From Orobanche coerulescens (Eukaryota > Streptophyta > Magnoliopsida > Lamiales > Orobanchaceae): a stretch of DNA of 64,000 nt. The DNA lies in assembly GCA_033398695.1 (NCBI GenBank), contig CM065806.1, positions 46,959,001 to 47,023,000 on the forward strand, written 5' to 3'. Shown here piece by piece: positions 42,302 through 55,131 of the stretch. Every line of letters starts with the position of its first letter. Position 1 is the first letter of the stretch. The position numbers were made by a program, and so were the translations under genes. Under the pieces are notes generated by a model that had not been told where the DNA came from, did not search any database, and saw only the letters and a list, made by a program, of their open reading frames with translations.

Positions 42302-43710
42302 TGTTAGGAATACTTGTTAGATTTTGATGATGTCATTAATATAAAATCAAATGTTTATTACTTGGCAAAATGTAAAGAAGAACCAAATGAGTATCTTCCA
42401 TAGGCCAAATATGTTAAGTATAAACTTGGCAAAATGTAAAGAAGAACCAAATGAGTATCTTCTGTAGGCCAAAATTTGTTAGGCTGAAAAACGGCTAAGT
42501 ACTAAGTGCAGCTTAGTCCATCAGAGAGGAACAGCCGAGTCCAGTCAGAGTAGCTCTGGTCAACAAAATTTTATCAGAGAAGTTTGACCAGACTGCAGCC
42601 GAGGTACCTCAGGGAAGTCACCTGACCAGATAAGTCACAAACAGTAAATAGCCGAGAGGACCTATCTACAGAGATGTTAGCTGCATATCAGCCTACTCGA
42701 AGGCAGCCTAGTACTCCAAGTCCACGTCAGCATGCGTTGAAAAGTCAAGTATTACGGAAAGCTCACATGCAACGTGAAGAGACAAATTGGAGAGATTCCC
42801 GCAAGAGATATGATTTAAATAAATCATCCAGACCCACCTTGAAGACTTTAATCTTTTAATATTCAAAAGATTCGGCGCTCACATGCAGAAGTCTTCATAA
42901 CGGTCGGAAGATAAAATAAAATAATGGGAATCCAGCCTTGCAACGTTCAGAAAGATAAAACAATGAAGTCTCCCTCCAACGGACGGATTTGTTCAAAAGA
43001 TTTGCAACGGCTACAAGGAAAAAGCTCAGAGATCGTGATCTATATATACCCGAAGATTTGAAGCTGAGCAACTACCGGTGCGAACATACTTTCAAGCGAT
43101 CAAAGCAATCAAAGCAATCAAAAGCAAACAATAGCATCGTGAAAAGAGCGGCTCTAAAAGTTCATACGAAAAGAAGCTCTTAAGTTAGAGAAGACAAAAA
43201 CTCTTGTCTATAATCTTGAGTACGGGGTACTTCACTGGTTGAAGTAAGAGATCAGAAGGCATCCGAGGATCGAGGATCAAGAGGTGCAAGGCAGTCAAGT
43301 GTGGTACAACGGCAAGGAATTCCACTGGTTGGAAGTCGTTGTGGTTTTATTTGAATCACTGTAATATTTATCACTGGTTGAAAATTATAGTGAATTCATC
43401 TCCAACTGGTTTGGAGAAAAGTGGATTAGTAGAGGATTACCCCACCTCTGAGACCACTATAAATTGCCTGCGTTATTTACTATTTTACTGCATCATACTT
43501 TAACTGCTGCATTCATTGTTAAGTGTTTCATTAAGTGGATTATTATTCGTCATCAGCTGACTTCCGCACATATCTAAGAACAAACGAATCCAAGTCATTT
43601 GTTTAACTATCAGCTGAAGAAACTCACTCTTCGTGAAAAAGAGTTCAAGAGTTTCTACAAGTCTATTCACCCCCCCTCTAGACTTGTACCTGGACGACTT
43701 GTGACCTACA
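42302..43710 (+). repeat. Element D 5' LTR
   Basis: TGTTAGGAATACTTG...GACCTACA, 1,409 bp, followed by the PBS. TATA box TATATATACC at 43041-43050. Downstream are four imperfect copies of CACTGGTTGAAG between 43230 and 43410. A 48-bp duplication, with TGGCAAAATGTAAAGAAG, is at 42363-42470. Confidence 0.82.
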
Positions 43711-43712
43711 AG

Positions 43713-43726
43713 TGGTATCAGATAGG
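43713..43726 (+). other. Element D primer-binding site
   Basis: TGGTATCAGATAGG, two bases after the LTR end; initiator tRNA-Met type with changes at its 3' side. Confidence 0.8.
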
Positions 43727-43784
43727 TTGGTTCATTTTTTTCGAACCATATCTATATTAGATATATCTTAACTCTCACGTTATA

Positions 43785-45458
43785 ATGGAACACATGCACT
43801 CTAGACTCCCTGTGTTTTCAGTTGACGAGTATGATCTGTGGAAGATAAGGATGCAGGCACACTTATCTTCAATTCATGACGACATGTGGTGCATCATCGA
43901 GGAAGGTCCATTCATTTTTGAGAAGGACAACACACCAGAGGAAATCGCAGCAGGAGGGCCAGAGAAGATCCCTAAGAAAAGGACGGAGATGACTCCAGAG
44001 GAAAGGAAGCTGGCCAATCTTGATAACCGGGCCAGAGATGTGTTATATCAAACTCTTGACAAATCCACTATGGTCAAGATCAAGAACTGTAAGAATGCAA
44101 AAGAAATTTGGGACACATTAGCTCTAATGTGTGAAGGAACGGAGCTGATCAAGGAAAACAAGCTGTCAATTGCTATCCAAAAATTTGACAACTTTAAAAT
44201 GAAGATTGGTGAATCCATAGATCAAGTGGACACAAGGTTCACTGAGATTATTAATGAGATAAACTCCCTGGGCAAAACCTATGGCAACAGGGAAATGGCA
44301 CTAAAGGTCCTCAGATCTCTCAACCCCGAATGGAGCATGAAGGCCGTGGCCATGAGAGAATCCAAGGACCTGAATAAGATAAAGATTCAGGAGCTGTTCT
44401 CTGATCTGAAGGCTTATGAGTTCGAGCTTCCAAGTTCATCCTCAACGGAGCCTGCAGAGAAGGGAATCGCATTTGCAGCCGAGTCTCCTGCCAAGAGCCT
44501 ATCTGATGTGAAACCTCCAAATCCACTAGATTTTTAGGAAGAAATGGCTTTCATAATGCAAAGGTTCAGCAATTTTAGAAAGAACTACTCCAAGTATAAG
44601 AAAAATTACAAGGAGAATCCCAGAAGCAACCAAAAAGCCGGTGGCTGGAAGGTGGAATGTTACAACTGCCACAAGACGGGACACATCCAAGTCGACTGCC
44701 CTGAGCTCAAGAAGGACGAAATCAAGAAAGAGGTGGGCAGAAAAGAAGATAGAAGAAAAGCTCTCATCGGAGAAGACCAAGAGCAGGTCGAATCAAGCAG
44801 CGGATTCTTTTCTGATGATGATGAAGAATATGACTGCCTGATGGCCAATCTAGCTGACGAAGAGGTAACTTCAAAACCCACTGGCTCAAATACTAGTTCA
44901 GCTATGTCACAAGACATTGATTTGCACGAATCTGTAAACCAGTTATTTAAAGATTTTGAAACACTCAAATCTGCACACCAAGTCAGATCAGAGAAGACTC
45001 AGCTGCAAGATGAGAATGGGCAGCTGAAAAATGATTTCGAAAAACTCAGCCTAGATCTGAATAAGGTTGAGATAACTGCAGCTGACTTTAAAAACCAGGC
45101 TGATGATAATGCATCTGAGATAAACCGATTAGCTATTTTACTTAAGGAAAAATCAGCTGCACTTGCTCATGCCAAAGCTGAGTTTACTAAGCTGGCTCAG
45201 ATTAATAAAACTCAGGCGCAGGAAATAACCTCTCTGAAGGCGTCTTCAACCCTGGGAGAATTGTGTACCTATAAAAGGTCACTGTATACCAAATCAGGCC
45301 TTGGATATGATTCTCACACTCCCTCTAGTTCTGAAACCAAGTTTATCAAGGGAGCTACAATTGTCTCGACTGCTGAGCCTGTATATATACCGATATTCAA
45401 AAACGGGCAACAGCCAAGTCAAATGTCTAGCCGTAGTCGTTACACCAGCACCACCTAG
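43785..45458 (+). pseudogene. gag: Element D gag, one internal stop
   Basis: ATG 43785. Gag fold matching C (YDLWKIRMQAHLSS, ANLDNRARDVLYQTLD, KEIWDTLALMCEGTELIKENK). TAG 44535 interrupts the frame, which then continues with CCHC CYNCHKTGHIQVDC, an acidic part (FFSDDDEEYDCLMANL) and a coiled coil to TAG 45456. Close similarity in domain order to C identifies both as the same lineage, although the LTRs differ. Confidence 0.87.
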
Positions 45459-46430
45459 ACAGCGACTAGGCAATGGCCTGTGCAAAAGCAAGAAATTGCA
45501 TAACATGCCCACTATTACCAACAACTCCCTAAAAATCGATTTCATAATGGGAGGGGCAGATGGAAACCTCAAGGTTATCCCAATTTTCAAAATGAACAAG
45601 TGTGGAGACCACAAAGATTTAACAAATGGTCTCAGCCTAGATTTAGAAATGGCACGCACTATCAAAATTTTGAGGAATATCCGGTATACAATCCAACCAG
45701 GAGATTCAGACCTCGCCCACACACACCATATCAAGGCTATAATAATAATAACAATTTCTATAATCCCAGGAGAAATCAATTCTCCAGGAAACCAACTAAC
45801 CCCAAAGGACCCACACAGATTTGGGTACCTAAATCTCTGCTTGTCTGATTGCAGAAAAGGTGGAAGGACTACAAACACATCTCCACAAGCTCAAATTTTG
45901 GAGGTGAAGAATGGTTTGTAGATTCTGGATGCTCGAGGCATATGACCGGAAACAAGAAGATGCTGACCAAATATATCAAAGAAAGAGGTCCCGATGTAAC
46001 CTTTGGAGATAACTCTAGAGGACAAACGAAAGGCTTTGGAGAGCTGCACCGAGGAAACATTGTGATATCCAAAGTTCATTATGTTAAAGGACTCAAATAC
46101 AACCTCCTGAGCATAAGCCAATTCTGTGACGAGAAGAACCTAGTAGTATTCACCATCTTGAAGTGTATGGTAATAGATATCTTATCTGGAGAAATAAAGC
46201 TCCAAGGCTTCAGAAGGAGAGATGTCTACATGATTGATTGGAACACAGGAACACCTAACTCCTGTTTTCTATCCAAGATCAGAATCGAGAATGGATGGCT
46301 GTGGCACAAAAGACTATGTCACCTGAACTTCAAAGCCATCAACAAGATCAGTTCTCAGAAGCTGGTCAGAGGACTTCCAAATGAAGCATTCAATAAGGAA
46401 GCACTCTGTGATGCATGTCAGAAAGGAAAG
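45459..46430 (+). pseudogene. pol: Element D linker, protease and truncated pre-integrase
   Basis: Same frame as gag, after stops at 45456, about 45498 and 45846. Linker rich in Asn/Arg/Tyr (GYNNNNNFYNPRRNQF). Protease active site FVDSGCSRHMTG near 45915; the pre-integrase region has LWHKRLCHLNFKAINKIS, and the frame stops being copia right after CDACQKGK. The ORF runs on into E LTR sequence to 46625, which is not biologically meaningful. Confidence 0.85.
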
Positions 46431-46765
46431 CACGGGGAGAGCACGGTGACGGCGAGGAGTCCCAGTGATACTAGTAGGGGGCCCCAGTCTTTTCAGTCAT
46501 TTATGTTTCTTTCATTTATTCCGCTGCAGACATTCCGTTTGAATATTCATTCCACTCAGTGTTGTATATTTTATCTCCATATAAAATATACTTGTATTCA
46601 GTGTCATCCTGGGTGTGTTGTATGAAACTCCTTATCGGAGTAATTAATTGTGTAATGTGGTTCGGTACTACATTTACCCTGCGTAATTTACTCATTTTCA
46701 TTAGCCTGGTGGGTCCCAGTCGGGGTCCACGGCACTGTAATATCCGCCTAGTTTTGGGTGTTACA
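46426..46765 (+). repeat. Element E 5' LTR, last 335 bp only
   Basis: Matches 54113-54447 with few differences and ends TTGGGTGTTACA. The first about 2.1 kb of the LTR is missing. At the junction GAAAGCACGGG is shared between the D coding sequence and the E LTR, so the exact breakpoint lies within this microhomology. Confidence 0.88.
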
Positions 46766-46769
46766 GAGT

Positions 46770-46781
46770 TGGTATCAGAGC
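46770..46781 (+). other. Element E primer-binding site
   Basis: TGGTATCAGAGC, a perfect complement to the initiator tRNA-Met 3' end. 46782-47259 is an AT-rich leader with many TCATCA runs and no gene. Confidence 0.92.
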
Positions 46782-47259
46782 ATGGTTTTGAATACTACCC
46801 TCCAAGTCATGTCTCATTTGAAATCATCGTCATCGGACTAGTATCATTGGACTTTCGCGTCACGTGTGACCTGTGCAAATGCCGAGCCAATCAGACCAAG
46901 AACTGTAAGATTTCTGATGCCATGGTATAATTTCTGGCAATAATCATTCATTCATAATTCATTAGTTAACAATCCTCATTCATCATCTTCAATTGTGATC
47001 AAGTCGATAATGTTAACTCATTAATCACTCAATTCATTTCATTACTCAGTTGTTGATCTTGAAGATCATATCATCAATCTTGTTAAATTGTTCAAGATAA
47101 TCATTTCAGTAATTTCATCAGATAATCATGTCCCGCCGCTTAATCATTCATGTAATCGTAGTATATGAGCGCGTATGCTCATTTTCATCATTTCATAATA
47201 TAATCATAATGTGATACTCATGCGAGATATATAATCATCATATGACTTTCCACTTCAGT

Positions 47260-48456
47260 ATGGAAAGGGCTGGCAGAGGACGTGGAGGACGAGGCCGTGG
47301 AGCGGGCCGAATCCCAAGAACTCGTGTGAATACACGTGCGAATGCCAGGAATAATGCTAACTCATCGAGCAGTGACGCTGCCACTCATTCACCTGGACGT
47401 GATCATTCGCTATCAGGGAGTCGAACCCGGGACACAGCTCAGTCAGAGGGTGTTCGAGTCGACCCACTCGCCTTTATGCAGGGAATGATGGCCCAAATGA
47501 CTCATATGGCACAACTAATGGAGGCGATGCATAACTCCACTACTCAAAATCAACAGGCTCCTCCGCCACCACCTCAGAGGCAAGAGAGGGGTGTAAGCAA
47601 TATCATTAGCGATATCTCTCGCCAGCGACCACCTACCTTTTAGGGCTCATCTGAGCCGACAGATATTGTTCATTGGCTTGAGCATTTCGAGAAGTTATTT
47701 GCTATGGTGGATTGCCCTGAAGGGCATAAAGTTGCAGTTGCGGCTTACTATCTTGGTAAGAGCGCTCATTCATGGTGGCTATCGTTGAAGCCCACAGACG
47801 GATCATGTACTTGGGTTCAGTTCAAGACTCTCATGATGGAGAGGTACTATCCGGCCCCACTCAAGGAGGCCAAGTTGTCAGAATTACTCACTCCCGACCT
47901 TTCGGCAGATGATGATGTTCTCGCCATCGCCGAAAAATTTCAGGAACTTCTTCCGTTCGCCTCATCTATTATTCACTCTGAGGCGGACAAGATCAAGTAT
48001 TTCAGCAAGAGGCTGAAACCTCGTATGCGGCTACAGTTGCTTAATCATAATTGTACCACTCTGGCCGAGTTCATTGAGAAAGCTCTTACCTATGAGCTTA
48101 CTGCTAAGGAGATTGCTAAGAAGCAGCCTTCATCTGCTAGCAAGAAGTCTAAGAACCGTAATCAGTCTGACGGGAGTCAAGCCACTTTCAAGAAACCACG
48201 TGCGGGCTCTACCTTTTCTGAGCGTCCTCCGGTGACGCCTAAACCCGCGGAATCTCAGTCACGAGCGGCCAGTTCGGCCATCACCTGTTTCAACTGTGAA
48301 GAACAGGGTCATTTCAGCACCAAATGTCCGGCGATCATCACGTGCCACAATCGTGGGATTGCCGGGCATAGGGCCCGCTTTTGCCGAAGGGACTCTAAAC
48401 CCACTCCGCGTCATCTCAGCCCTGTGTCATTCAAAGTGCGTAATCAGGCCACTTAG
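47260..48456 (+). pseudogene. gag: Element E gag, broken
   Basis: ATG 47260; RG-rich start; TAG 47641, then the gag domain in the same frame (VHWLEHFEKLF, SAHSWWLSLKPTDG, FKTLMMERYYP). Two zinc knuckles: CFNCEEQGHFSTKC is intact. The second, CHNRGIAGHRARFC, has Arg where the second Cys should be. Frame lost at about 48450; the protease is in another frame. Confidence 0.88.
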
Positions 48457-48485
48457 TCGGGCTGCTCAATACGACAGAGCTAAAG

Positions 48486-49901
48486 GTGGAGCCAAGAGCT
48501 ATCGACGGAGCATCCGGTTCGGGGCCTAAGCCCCGAATTTATGAGATGAAGAAGACCGACGATCCGGAGGCCCGGATGATCTCAGGTACACTCGATATTC
48601 TATCTCAACCTGTGTTTACCCTTTTTGATACTGGTGCATCGCATTCATTCATTTCCGAGTCATGTTTGAGTAGACTACGTCTGGGTAGTGCTACTAGTTG
48701 TGAGCCTTATGTCATTGGTCTACCTGATGGTAGACGAATTATCGGAAATCGTGAGATTCAGAATTGTCTGATTCAGCTTCATGGTCGTGTATGGCCAGCG
48801 GACCTAATCGTAGTAGATCTGACAAGGGACGACGTCATCTTGGGTATTGACTGGATGGATCGTCATGATGCCATCATTAGTGTCCGTAAGCGTATGACCA
48901 CTATAATTTCAGACGATGGGGTTGAATATGTGTTTCAGGGAGGTAATCCCAGCTGTTCTGGTAAGGTCATTAACTTGATGAAAGCAGTAAGATTACTCAA
49001 TCAGGGATGTGTCGGTTATTGGTGCTATATGACCAAAACCGAGAAATCATCAGTAATGTTGATGGACATTCCGGTAGTGAAGGAATATGCCGATGTTTTT
49101 CCAGACGAGTTACCTGGTTTGCCTCCACAGAGGGATGTGGAATTCACGATTGAGTTGGAGCCTGGTACGCTCCCGATATCGAAGGCACCGTACCGGATGG
49201 CCCCGACCGAAATGCAAGAATTAAAGAACCAACTTTAGGAATTGTTCGAGAAGGGTTATATTCGACCGAGTGCGTCCCCGTGGGGAGCACCAGTGTTATT
49301 TGTCAAGAAGAAGGATGGTTCGTTCCACTTGTGTATTGATTACCGGGAATTGAACAGGGTGACGATCAAGAATAAGTATCCTTCACCCCGTATTGATGAC
49401 CTCTTAGATCAACTTCAGGGAGCTTCAGTATTTTCCAAGATCGACTTAAGATCTGGATATCATCAGTTGCGGATTCGAGAGTCGGATATCGCAAGGACGG
49501 CGTTTCGAACACGCTATGGTCATTATGAGTTTGTGGTTATGCCGTTTGGGTTGACTAATGCACCTGCGGTATTCATGGAATTAATGAATCGGGTTTTCAT
49601 CGACTTTTTGGATCAATTTGTGGTTGTCTTCATTGATGACATTTTGATTTATTCTCGTGACCGGGAGGAACACGAGTCTCACCTTCATCTAGTTCTCGAC
49701 GTGTTGAGACGAGAACAACTTTTTGGGAAGTTTTCCAAATGTGAGTTCTGGATGTCCAAGGTGACGTTTCTCGGACACGTAATTTCATCAGACGGAGTTC
49801 GTGTCGATCCTCAGAAGACGGAGGCTATTCGAGATTGGCTACCTCCGAAGAATGTTAAGGAAATCCGAAGTTTCCTCGGATTAGCGGGTTATTATCGGTG
49901 A
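48486..49901 (+). pseudogene. pol: Element E protease and reverse transcriptase, two stops
   Basis: Protease active site LFDTGASHSFIS at about 48624 is intact. RT motifs: [56 protein letters not shown] and the catalytic FIDD near 49630. TAG 49236 and TGA 49899 interrupt an otherwise continuous frame that runs on into RNase H. Confidence 0.9.
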
Positions 49902-49904
49902 TTT

Positions 49905-50471
49905 GTGGAAGGATTTTCTAAAATCGCTCAACCCATGACGAACCTTTTACGGAAGGATAAGAAATACACGTGGTCCGTCGCGTGCCAACGGAGTTTTGAG
50001 GAACTCAAGAGCCGGTTAACTTCAGCACCTGTCCTTTCTTTACCGCAAGGGACGGAGGGATTTGTGGTCTATAGTGATGCGTCCGGGCAGGGTCTCGGAT
50101 GTGTACTCATGCAGAATGGGAAGGTTATTGCTTATGCTTTGCGGCAATTGAGACCTTACGAGGTTAACTATCCGACACACGACCTGGAGCTAGCAGCCGT
50201 GGTGTTCGCTTTGAAGATTTGGCGTCATTATCTTTATGGCGTTACCTGTCAGATATTCACCCATCATAAGAGTTTAAAGTATATATTTACTCAGAAGGAG
50301 TTAAATATGCGGCAGAGACGGTGGTTGGAATTAATCAAAGATTATGATATTGAGATCCTTTACCACCCGGGCAAAGCGAATGTTGTCGCCGATGCCTTGA
50401 GTCGTAAGTCCGTTCAGGAGCAGATGCTTGCTCGATTAACGATTCGAAGGAACTGCAGCAGGAATTTCTGA
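49905..50471 (+). pseudogene. pol: Element E RNase H
   Basis: [38 protein letters not shown] and [19 protein letters not shown]. Ends by frameshift near 50440 in the linker to integrase. Confidence 0.9.
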
Positions 50472-50521
50472 GACCCGAGATCGAGGTCTGGTTACAGCGA
50501 GTACAAGGTCAACTTTGTACG

Positions 50522-51957
50522 TTGGAGATTTCATCGTCACTTGAGGAGGCGATCAGGGAGAATCAGGGTGTGGACCCATTTTTGTTACGCATTCGAGAGG
50601 ATGTGACTCAGGGGAAAGCCCCCGGATTTGTGGTTCACGAGGATGGACTTCTGCGTTTTAAGAATCGGTTATGCGTACCGGCGAATGACGAGTTGAAAAA
50701 CTCGATTTTGAAAGAAGCTCATGCTACCCCTTACTCTGTTCATCTGGGGTCTAGTAAGATGTATAAGGACTTGAAACAAAATTATTGGTGGAGTTATATG
50801 AAGCGAGAAGTCGCAGAATTTGTTTCGAGATGCTTAACTCACAACAAGTTAAGATTGAACATCGGCGATCGGCGGGTATGCAGAAACCTCTTCCTATTCC
50901 CGAATGGAAGTGGGAAGACATTTCTATGGATTTCATCACGAGTTTGCCGACGAGTCGTCGTGGCATGAATACGATCTGGGTGATCGTGGACCGCTTAACC
51001 AAATCGGCTCATTTCCTTTAAATCAAGGATACGTGGGGTCCCGAGAGATCGCCCATTGTACATCAAGGAGATAGTGAGATTGCACGGTACTCCTAAAAGT
51101 ATCGCTTCCGATCGTGATGGACGATTTGTGTCTCATTTTGGAAATCACCATCGTGCTATGGGAACTCAAATTAATCTCGATCGCTTTTCATCCTCAATCC
51201 GACGGACAATCAGAGAGGACTATTCAGACCTTAGAGGACATGTTGAGGGCATGCGTCCTCGATTGAAAGACGATTGGGAAGCCCAACTACCATTGATCGA
51301 GTTCACGTATAATAATAGTTGGCATGCTTCGATTAAGATGGCACCTTACGAGGCCTTGTACGGCCGCCGTTGTCGATCTCCTTTGTGTTGGGATGACCTA
51401 TCGTAATCAATCGGCACCGAGCCCGATATGCTTATAGCCGCCCGTGAGAAGGTAGCTTTGATCAAGTCGCTTGTTGACCGCTCGAGTCGGCGAAATCATA
51501 TGCCGATAATCGCCGCCGACCGTTAGAGTTCGAGGTGGGTGACCATGTTTTGGTCAAGGTCTCCCCAAGTCGTGGTATCTTCCGTTTTGGGAAGAGGGGT
51601 AAGTTGAGTCCGAGATTCATTGGACCGTTTGAGATTCTGGATCGAGTAGGCGAGTTAGCTTACCGATTGGCTTTACCTCCGGCGTTGAGCCGAATTCATA
51701 ATGTGTTTCACGTATCTCAGTTGCGGAAGTATGTTGCCGACCCGAGTCACGTACTTCAGTTCGATGAAATCGAGATCGCCGATGATCATTCATATGAGGA
51801 ACGTCCTATGCGAGTTTTAGAGCGGCGAATCAAACAGTTGAGGAACAAGACGATTCCATTGGTAAAAATTCAGTGGTATAGACACGGAGTCGAAGAGGCT
51901 ACTTGGGAAACCGAGGATAGTATGCGGGAGAGTTATCCCGAATTGTTTGACCCTTAA
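50522..51957 (+). pseudogene. pol: Element E integrase and chromodomain-like tail, frameshifted
   Basis: The zinc finger begins in ORF 50522-50968. The core continues in another frame at 50785-51021 ([26 protein letters not shown]) and 51056-51406 ([40 protein letters not shown]). The tail 51535-51957 has RFIGPFEILDRVGELAYRLALPP-type sequence and VKIQWYRHGVEEATWE. At least four indels relative to B, one with loss of bases near 51045. Confidence 0.87.
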
Positions 51958-51979
51958 TTTCGGGGACGAAACTCTTTTA

Positions 51980-51991
51980 AGGGGGGGTGTA
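51980..51991 (+). other. Element E polypurine tract
   Basis: AAGGGGGGGTGTA next to the LTR start. Confidence 0.75.
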
Positions 51992-52208
51992 TGTAATACC
52001 CGGTTGTAATTCAGTTATTATCATTCAGTATTTATCATACAGTAATTGTCACTCAATAATTTCACTCATTAATGATCATTTGTCACTCATATTCAATCAT
52101 GGTATTCATCATTCAGAGTAATTGTATCGTGTATCAATCATCATTCATCATCAATCTAATTGGAGAATCGTGCGGTGTTTACCATTATTGTCATTTCTTA
52201 GTGTGCTG

Positions 52209-52780
52209 TGTGTGAGGAGTAGCGCACACTACGTACTCTTTTTAGCGTGCGCTAATTGAGTATTGGTAGCGCACGCCACCTCTCAACACTAGCGCACGCT
52301 AGAGTAGTCGAGCAGCACCCGTAAGGCACCGGACCGCAGTTGGGATTGTAGGTAGCGCACGCTACGAATGGTAAGTAGCGCGCGCTAGTGATCCGGAGTA
52401 GCGCACGCTATGCGCAGCAGCGCGCTAAGGTCGGATCGTGTTGAGTCCAGTGGCTACCGGATCAATTGAATTTATTCCTAGCGCACGCTAGAGTGGTTTG
52501 CAGCGGACGCAGGCGAGGGAGTAGCGCACACTAATCGTGGGGTGTAGCGCACGCTATCAAGATCGATCGAGGACAAGGTTTCGGATTCCGCATCGGGCAT
52601 CACATAATTCGTTAGCGCACGCTAACAATGGGTATTAACGCACGCTAATGGCATGACTGTAGCGCACGCTACAATAAGGTACGTAGCGCGCGCTACCGTG
52701 TTCGGACAGTGGGTACTGGACTACCCAAATTACCCGTTAGCGCACGCTACGCACAAGGGCTAGCGCACGCTAACCTGGAA
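52209..52780. repeat. Palindrome array in E 3' LTR (about 17 copies)
   Basis: About 17 copies of TAGCGCACGCTA, TAGCGCGCGCTA and close variants with irregular spacing, ending just before a TATA motif. The spacers differ from those in B, so the arrays are not simply one copied block. Confidence 0.85.
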
Positions 52781-52783
52781 TGG

Positions 52784-52793
52784 CAATATATTG
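52784..52793 (+). promoter_or_regulatory. E 3' LTR TATA region in a 10-bp palindrome
   Basis: CAATATATTG is a perfect palindrome, followed by GGACAG as in H. No longer stem is present, so the hairpin is weaker than in B and H. Confidence 0.5.
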
Positions 52794-54447
52794 GACAGTT
52801 AGCCTGAGTTCGTCATTTTATCATCCTTTCTCATTCCCTCATCGGTTTCGGGCGATTTTGGGCAATTTGGAGAGTTCTCTTCGAGCTTCTATCATCCATC
52901 ATCATCTTCAAGTCTTTGATTTGGATTATCATCACTTCATCATCTCCTTAACATCGAATCAAAGGTATTAATCTCTTGGATCTAGAATTTCGGATTTTTG
53001 GGATTTTCCTTCCGATTTCTACGAGTAAGCTTGGATTATCATTGGAATATGTTAGATATGGATTATCTACCTTGGATAAGTATATTCTTACGGATTTAAT
53101 GGTTATTTTCGGAATTATTTCAAGAACCCTTGGGGTTGACTTCGGTTAATTGGGGATTTTTCGATTGATGTAGTTGTAATCTCGAATTGTGGATTCCTAA
53201 TTGATTATCGATATCATTGAAGTGTTTTGTTAGATCGATATACTCATTTTGGTGTTGGTTTCGATATATTCGGGATTGGATATTTTCGAAGTCGTGTGGT
53301 TGGTTACGTATTTGTTAGAATGCCCCTATGAGTTTGATTATCGTTGTTTTCGACCTTTGGGTTAGTCATGTTTAGTTGCTTGATACGTGTATTGAACGGT
53401 TGTTGGTAATTATTGTTATTCAAGGTTGTTCGAGCGACCGGTATTTCACTTAGGACGTTGTTCGTGGACGGACATTCTTCATCGGTATTGTGTAAGTTAA
53501 TTCTTACTCGGTTAAAAGGTTATTCATTCCTTTTGATGTTGTTCATTCAAAATCGTAACTCATTCATCATTGTATTAACCGTATCAAAACTTGTCATTGT
53601 CAATTAATCACCTCAGTCATAAGGAACGACGGTTCCAATCATTTCATTAAGCTGTCATTCATTTCACCATCATTTAATCTTGGTGAGTCATTATTCATTT
53701 TTGTTGTCACTTTTGTCATATTGTGGCATTCCGGGTCATACTGGCGTGCCGGTTGGTATGTGTAGGATTTTCATGTCGGGCACATTATAGTCGTGTGTTG
53801 GTTGGTGGCCTCACATCGACCGTGCACACGAGTTGATGGCTTCGTGAGATCGACAGGTACAAGACCACACGTGTATTCGATCTATACTCGTTGGTGGCTT
53901 GTACACGGACACATTTCCATCCCGGACGTAGTGTGGTGCCATTCCTTTGAGCCGTACTGATAGTTGATTCATATAGCATGTTTGATTGCGTATGTTTCGA
54001 CAGGATAATTCATAACTTCAAATATATCATGATTGTGTATTTTCAACCCCTGAGGATTGTTGTTCATGTAATCGACCCGCTGGGGATACTGCTTTGTGTC
54101 ATTTCAAGGCGAAAGCACGGGAGAGCACGGTGACGGCGAGGAGTCCTGTGATACTAGTAGGGGGCCCTACTTTTCAGTCATTTATGTTTCTTTCATTTAT
54201 TCCGCTGCAGACATTCCGTTTGAATATTCATTCCACTCAGTGTTGTATATTTTATCTCCATATAAAATATACTTGTATTCAGTGTCATCGTGGGTGTGTT
54301 GTATGAAACTCCTTATCGGAGTAATTAATTGTGTAATGTGGTTCGGTACTACATTTACCCTGCGTAATTTACTCATTTTCATTAGCCTGGTGGGTCCCAG
54401 TCGGGGGTCCACGGCACTGTAATATCCGCCTAGTTTGGGGTGTTACA

Positions 54448-55131
54448 GTAACGTCATCTACCGTTGTTCTTCATCGGATCGAGGTAACTTTTCCCATTTT
54501 TCCATAGAGTTGACTTTTTGGAGTTTTGTTCTTGATCTCGATCCTAGTCCGATTTTGATGAATCGGTTGGTGCTATATGATGTTCTCAATCGTTTTCTAT
54601 GGATTGTATATCCATATTTCGAGTTTGTTTAACTCGATTGACGATTTAAGTGTTCTTGGGAATTATTGAACATTTAATGTTCGATTAAATGTTTCAATGA
54701 GTTTCCTTTGATGTTTTGAGGTGAGTTCCGCTATTATTAGTCTAGATCCTCGTTGTGATAGTGTTCTCGTGATTTTTTGCGGTAGTTCTAGGTTTTGGGG
54801 CACTTCGAGCCGTGTTCGTCGGAGTATTCATGTGCCAGTTTCGAGGCAAGTACCTTGTTCAAACATTTCTTGACCTGTGGATATGATGATCGGTGATCGT
54901 CTAGGTGTGTTTGATTGGTTGTTTGAAATGAACTTTCAAAAGATTCGCTTAAACCTCGTTAAAGGCTCACTTTCAAAACGCGTGTGCATTTGTGAATGGT
55001 GTGTTTGTAAATGATAAAGTGAATCCTATGGATATATTTGGTGTTGATGTTGTGCTTTGATAATGCATATATACATATATTACCTTATTTTGGTGCATTG
55101 TGATTTGACGTCTGTGTCGTGCTAAGTATTT
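54448..55131 (+). repeat. H/G-type LTR fragment between E and CACTA copy 2
   Basis: Aligns with 4857-5540 of the H LTR and ends at the CACTA insertion. E appears to have inserted into this LTR. No gene. Confidence 0.8.

Larger units (their letters stand above)
42302..46430 (+). mobile_element. Element D: Ty1/copia, 5' part only
   Basis: 5' LTR, PBS, gag, protease and pre-integrase region of a SIRE-like copia, inserted in LTR F. The element stops in the integrase zinc finger at about 46430 and is fused to the end of an E LTR. The rest of pol and the 3' LTR are absent. Confidence 0.9.
46426..54447 (+). mobile_element. Element E: Ty3/gypsy chromovirus-like element, 5'-truncated
   Basis: Remnant 5' LTR, perfect PBS, gag, protease, RT, RNase H, integrase, chromodomain-like tail, PPT and a full 3' LTR. 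Same lineage as B by protein sequence, but with a different LTR. From about 50450 on the frame is broken repeatedly by small indels. Confidence 0.9.
51992..54447 (+). repeat. Element E 3' LTR
   Basis: TGTAATACCCGG...GGTGTTACA, 2,456 bp. Followed by GTAAC in H/G-type LTR sequence; the matching left target duplicate is lost with the 5' truncation. 53700-53960 has loose repeats of GTTGGTGGC. No gene inside. Confidence 0.9.

Noticed and set aside
46433..46625. Extension of the D ORF beyond the integrase zinc finger
   Set aside because: The translated sequence is E LTR (same as 54113 onward), not copia protein.
46770..46781. tRNA gene fragment
   Set aside because: It is an 11-12 base primer-binding site next to an LTR, with no tRNA body. 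The same holds at 12318, 29897 and 43713.
47242..47259. Start of E gag at 47242
   Set aside because: The ATG at 47260 gives the RG-rich start shared with B and G; the earlier ATG adds six residues without support.
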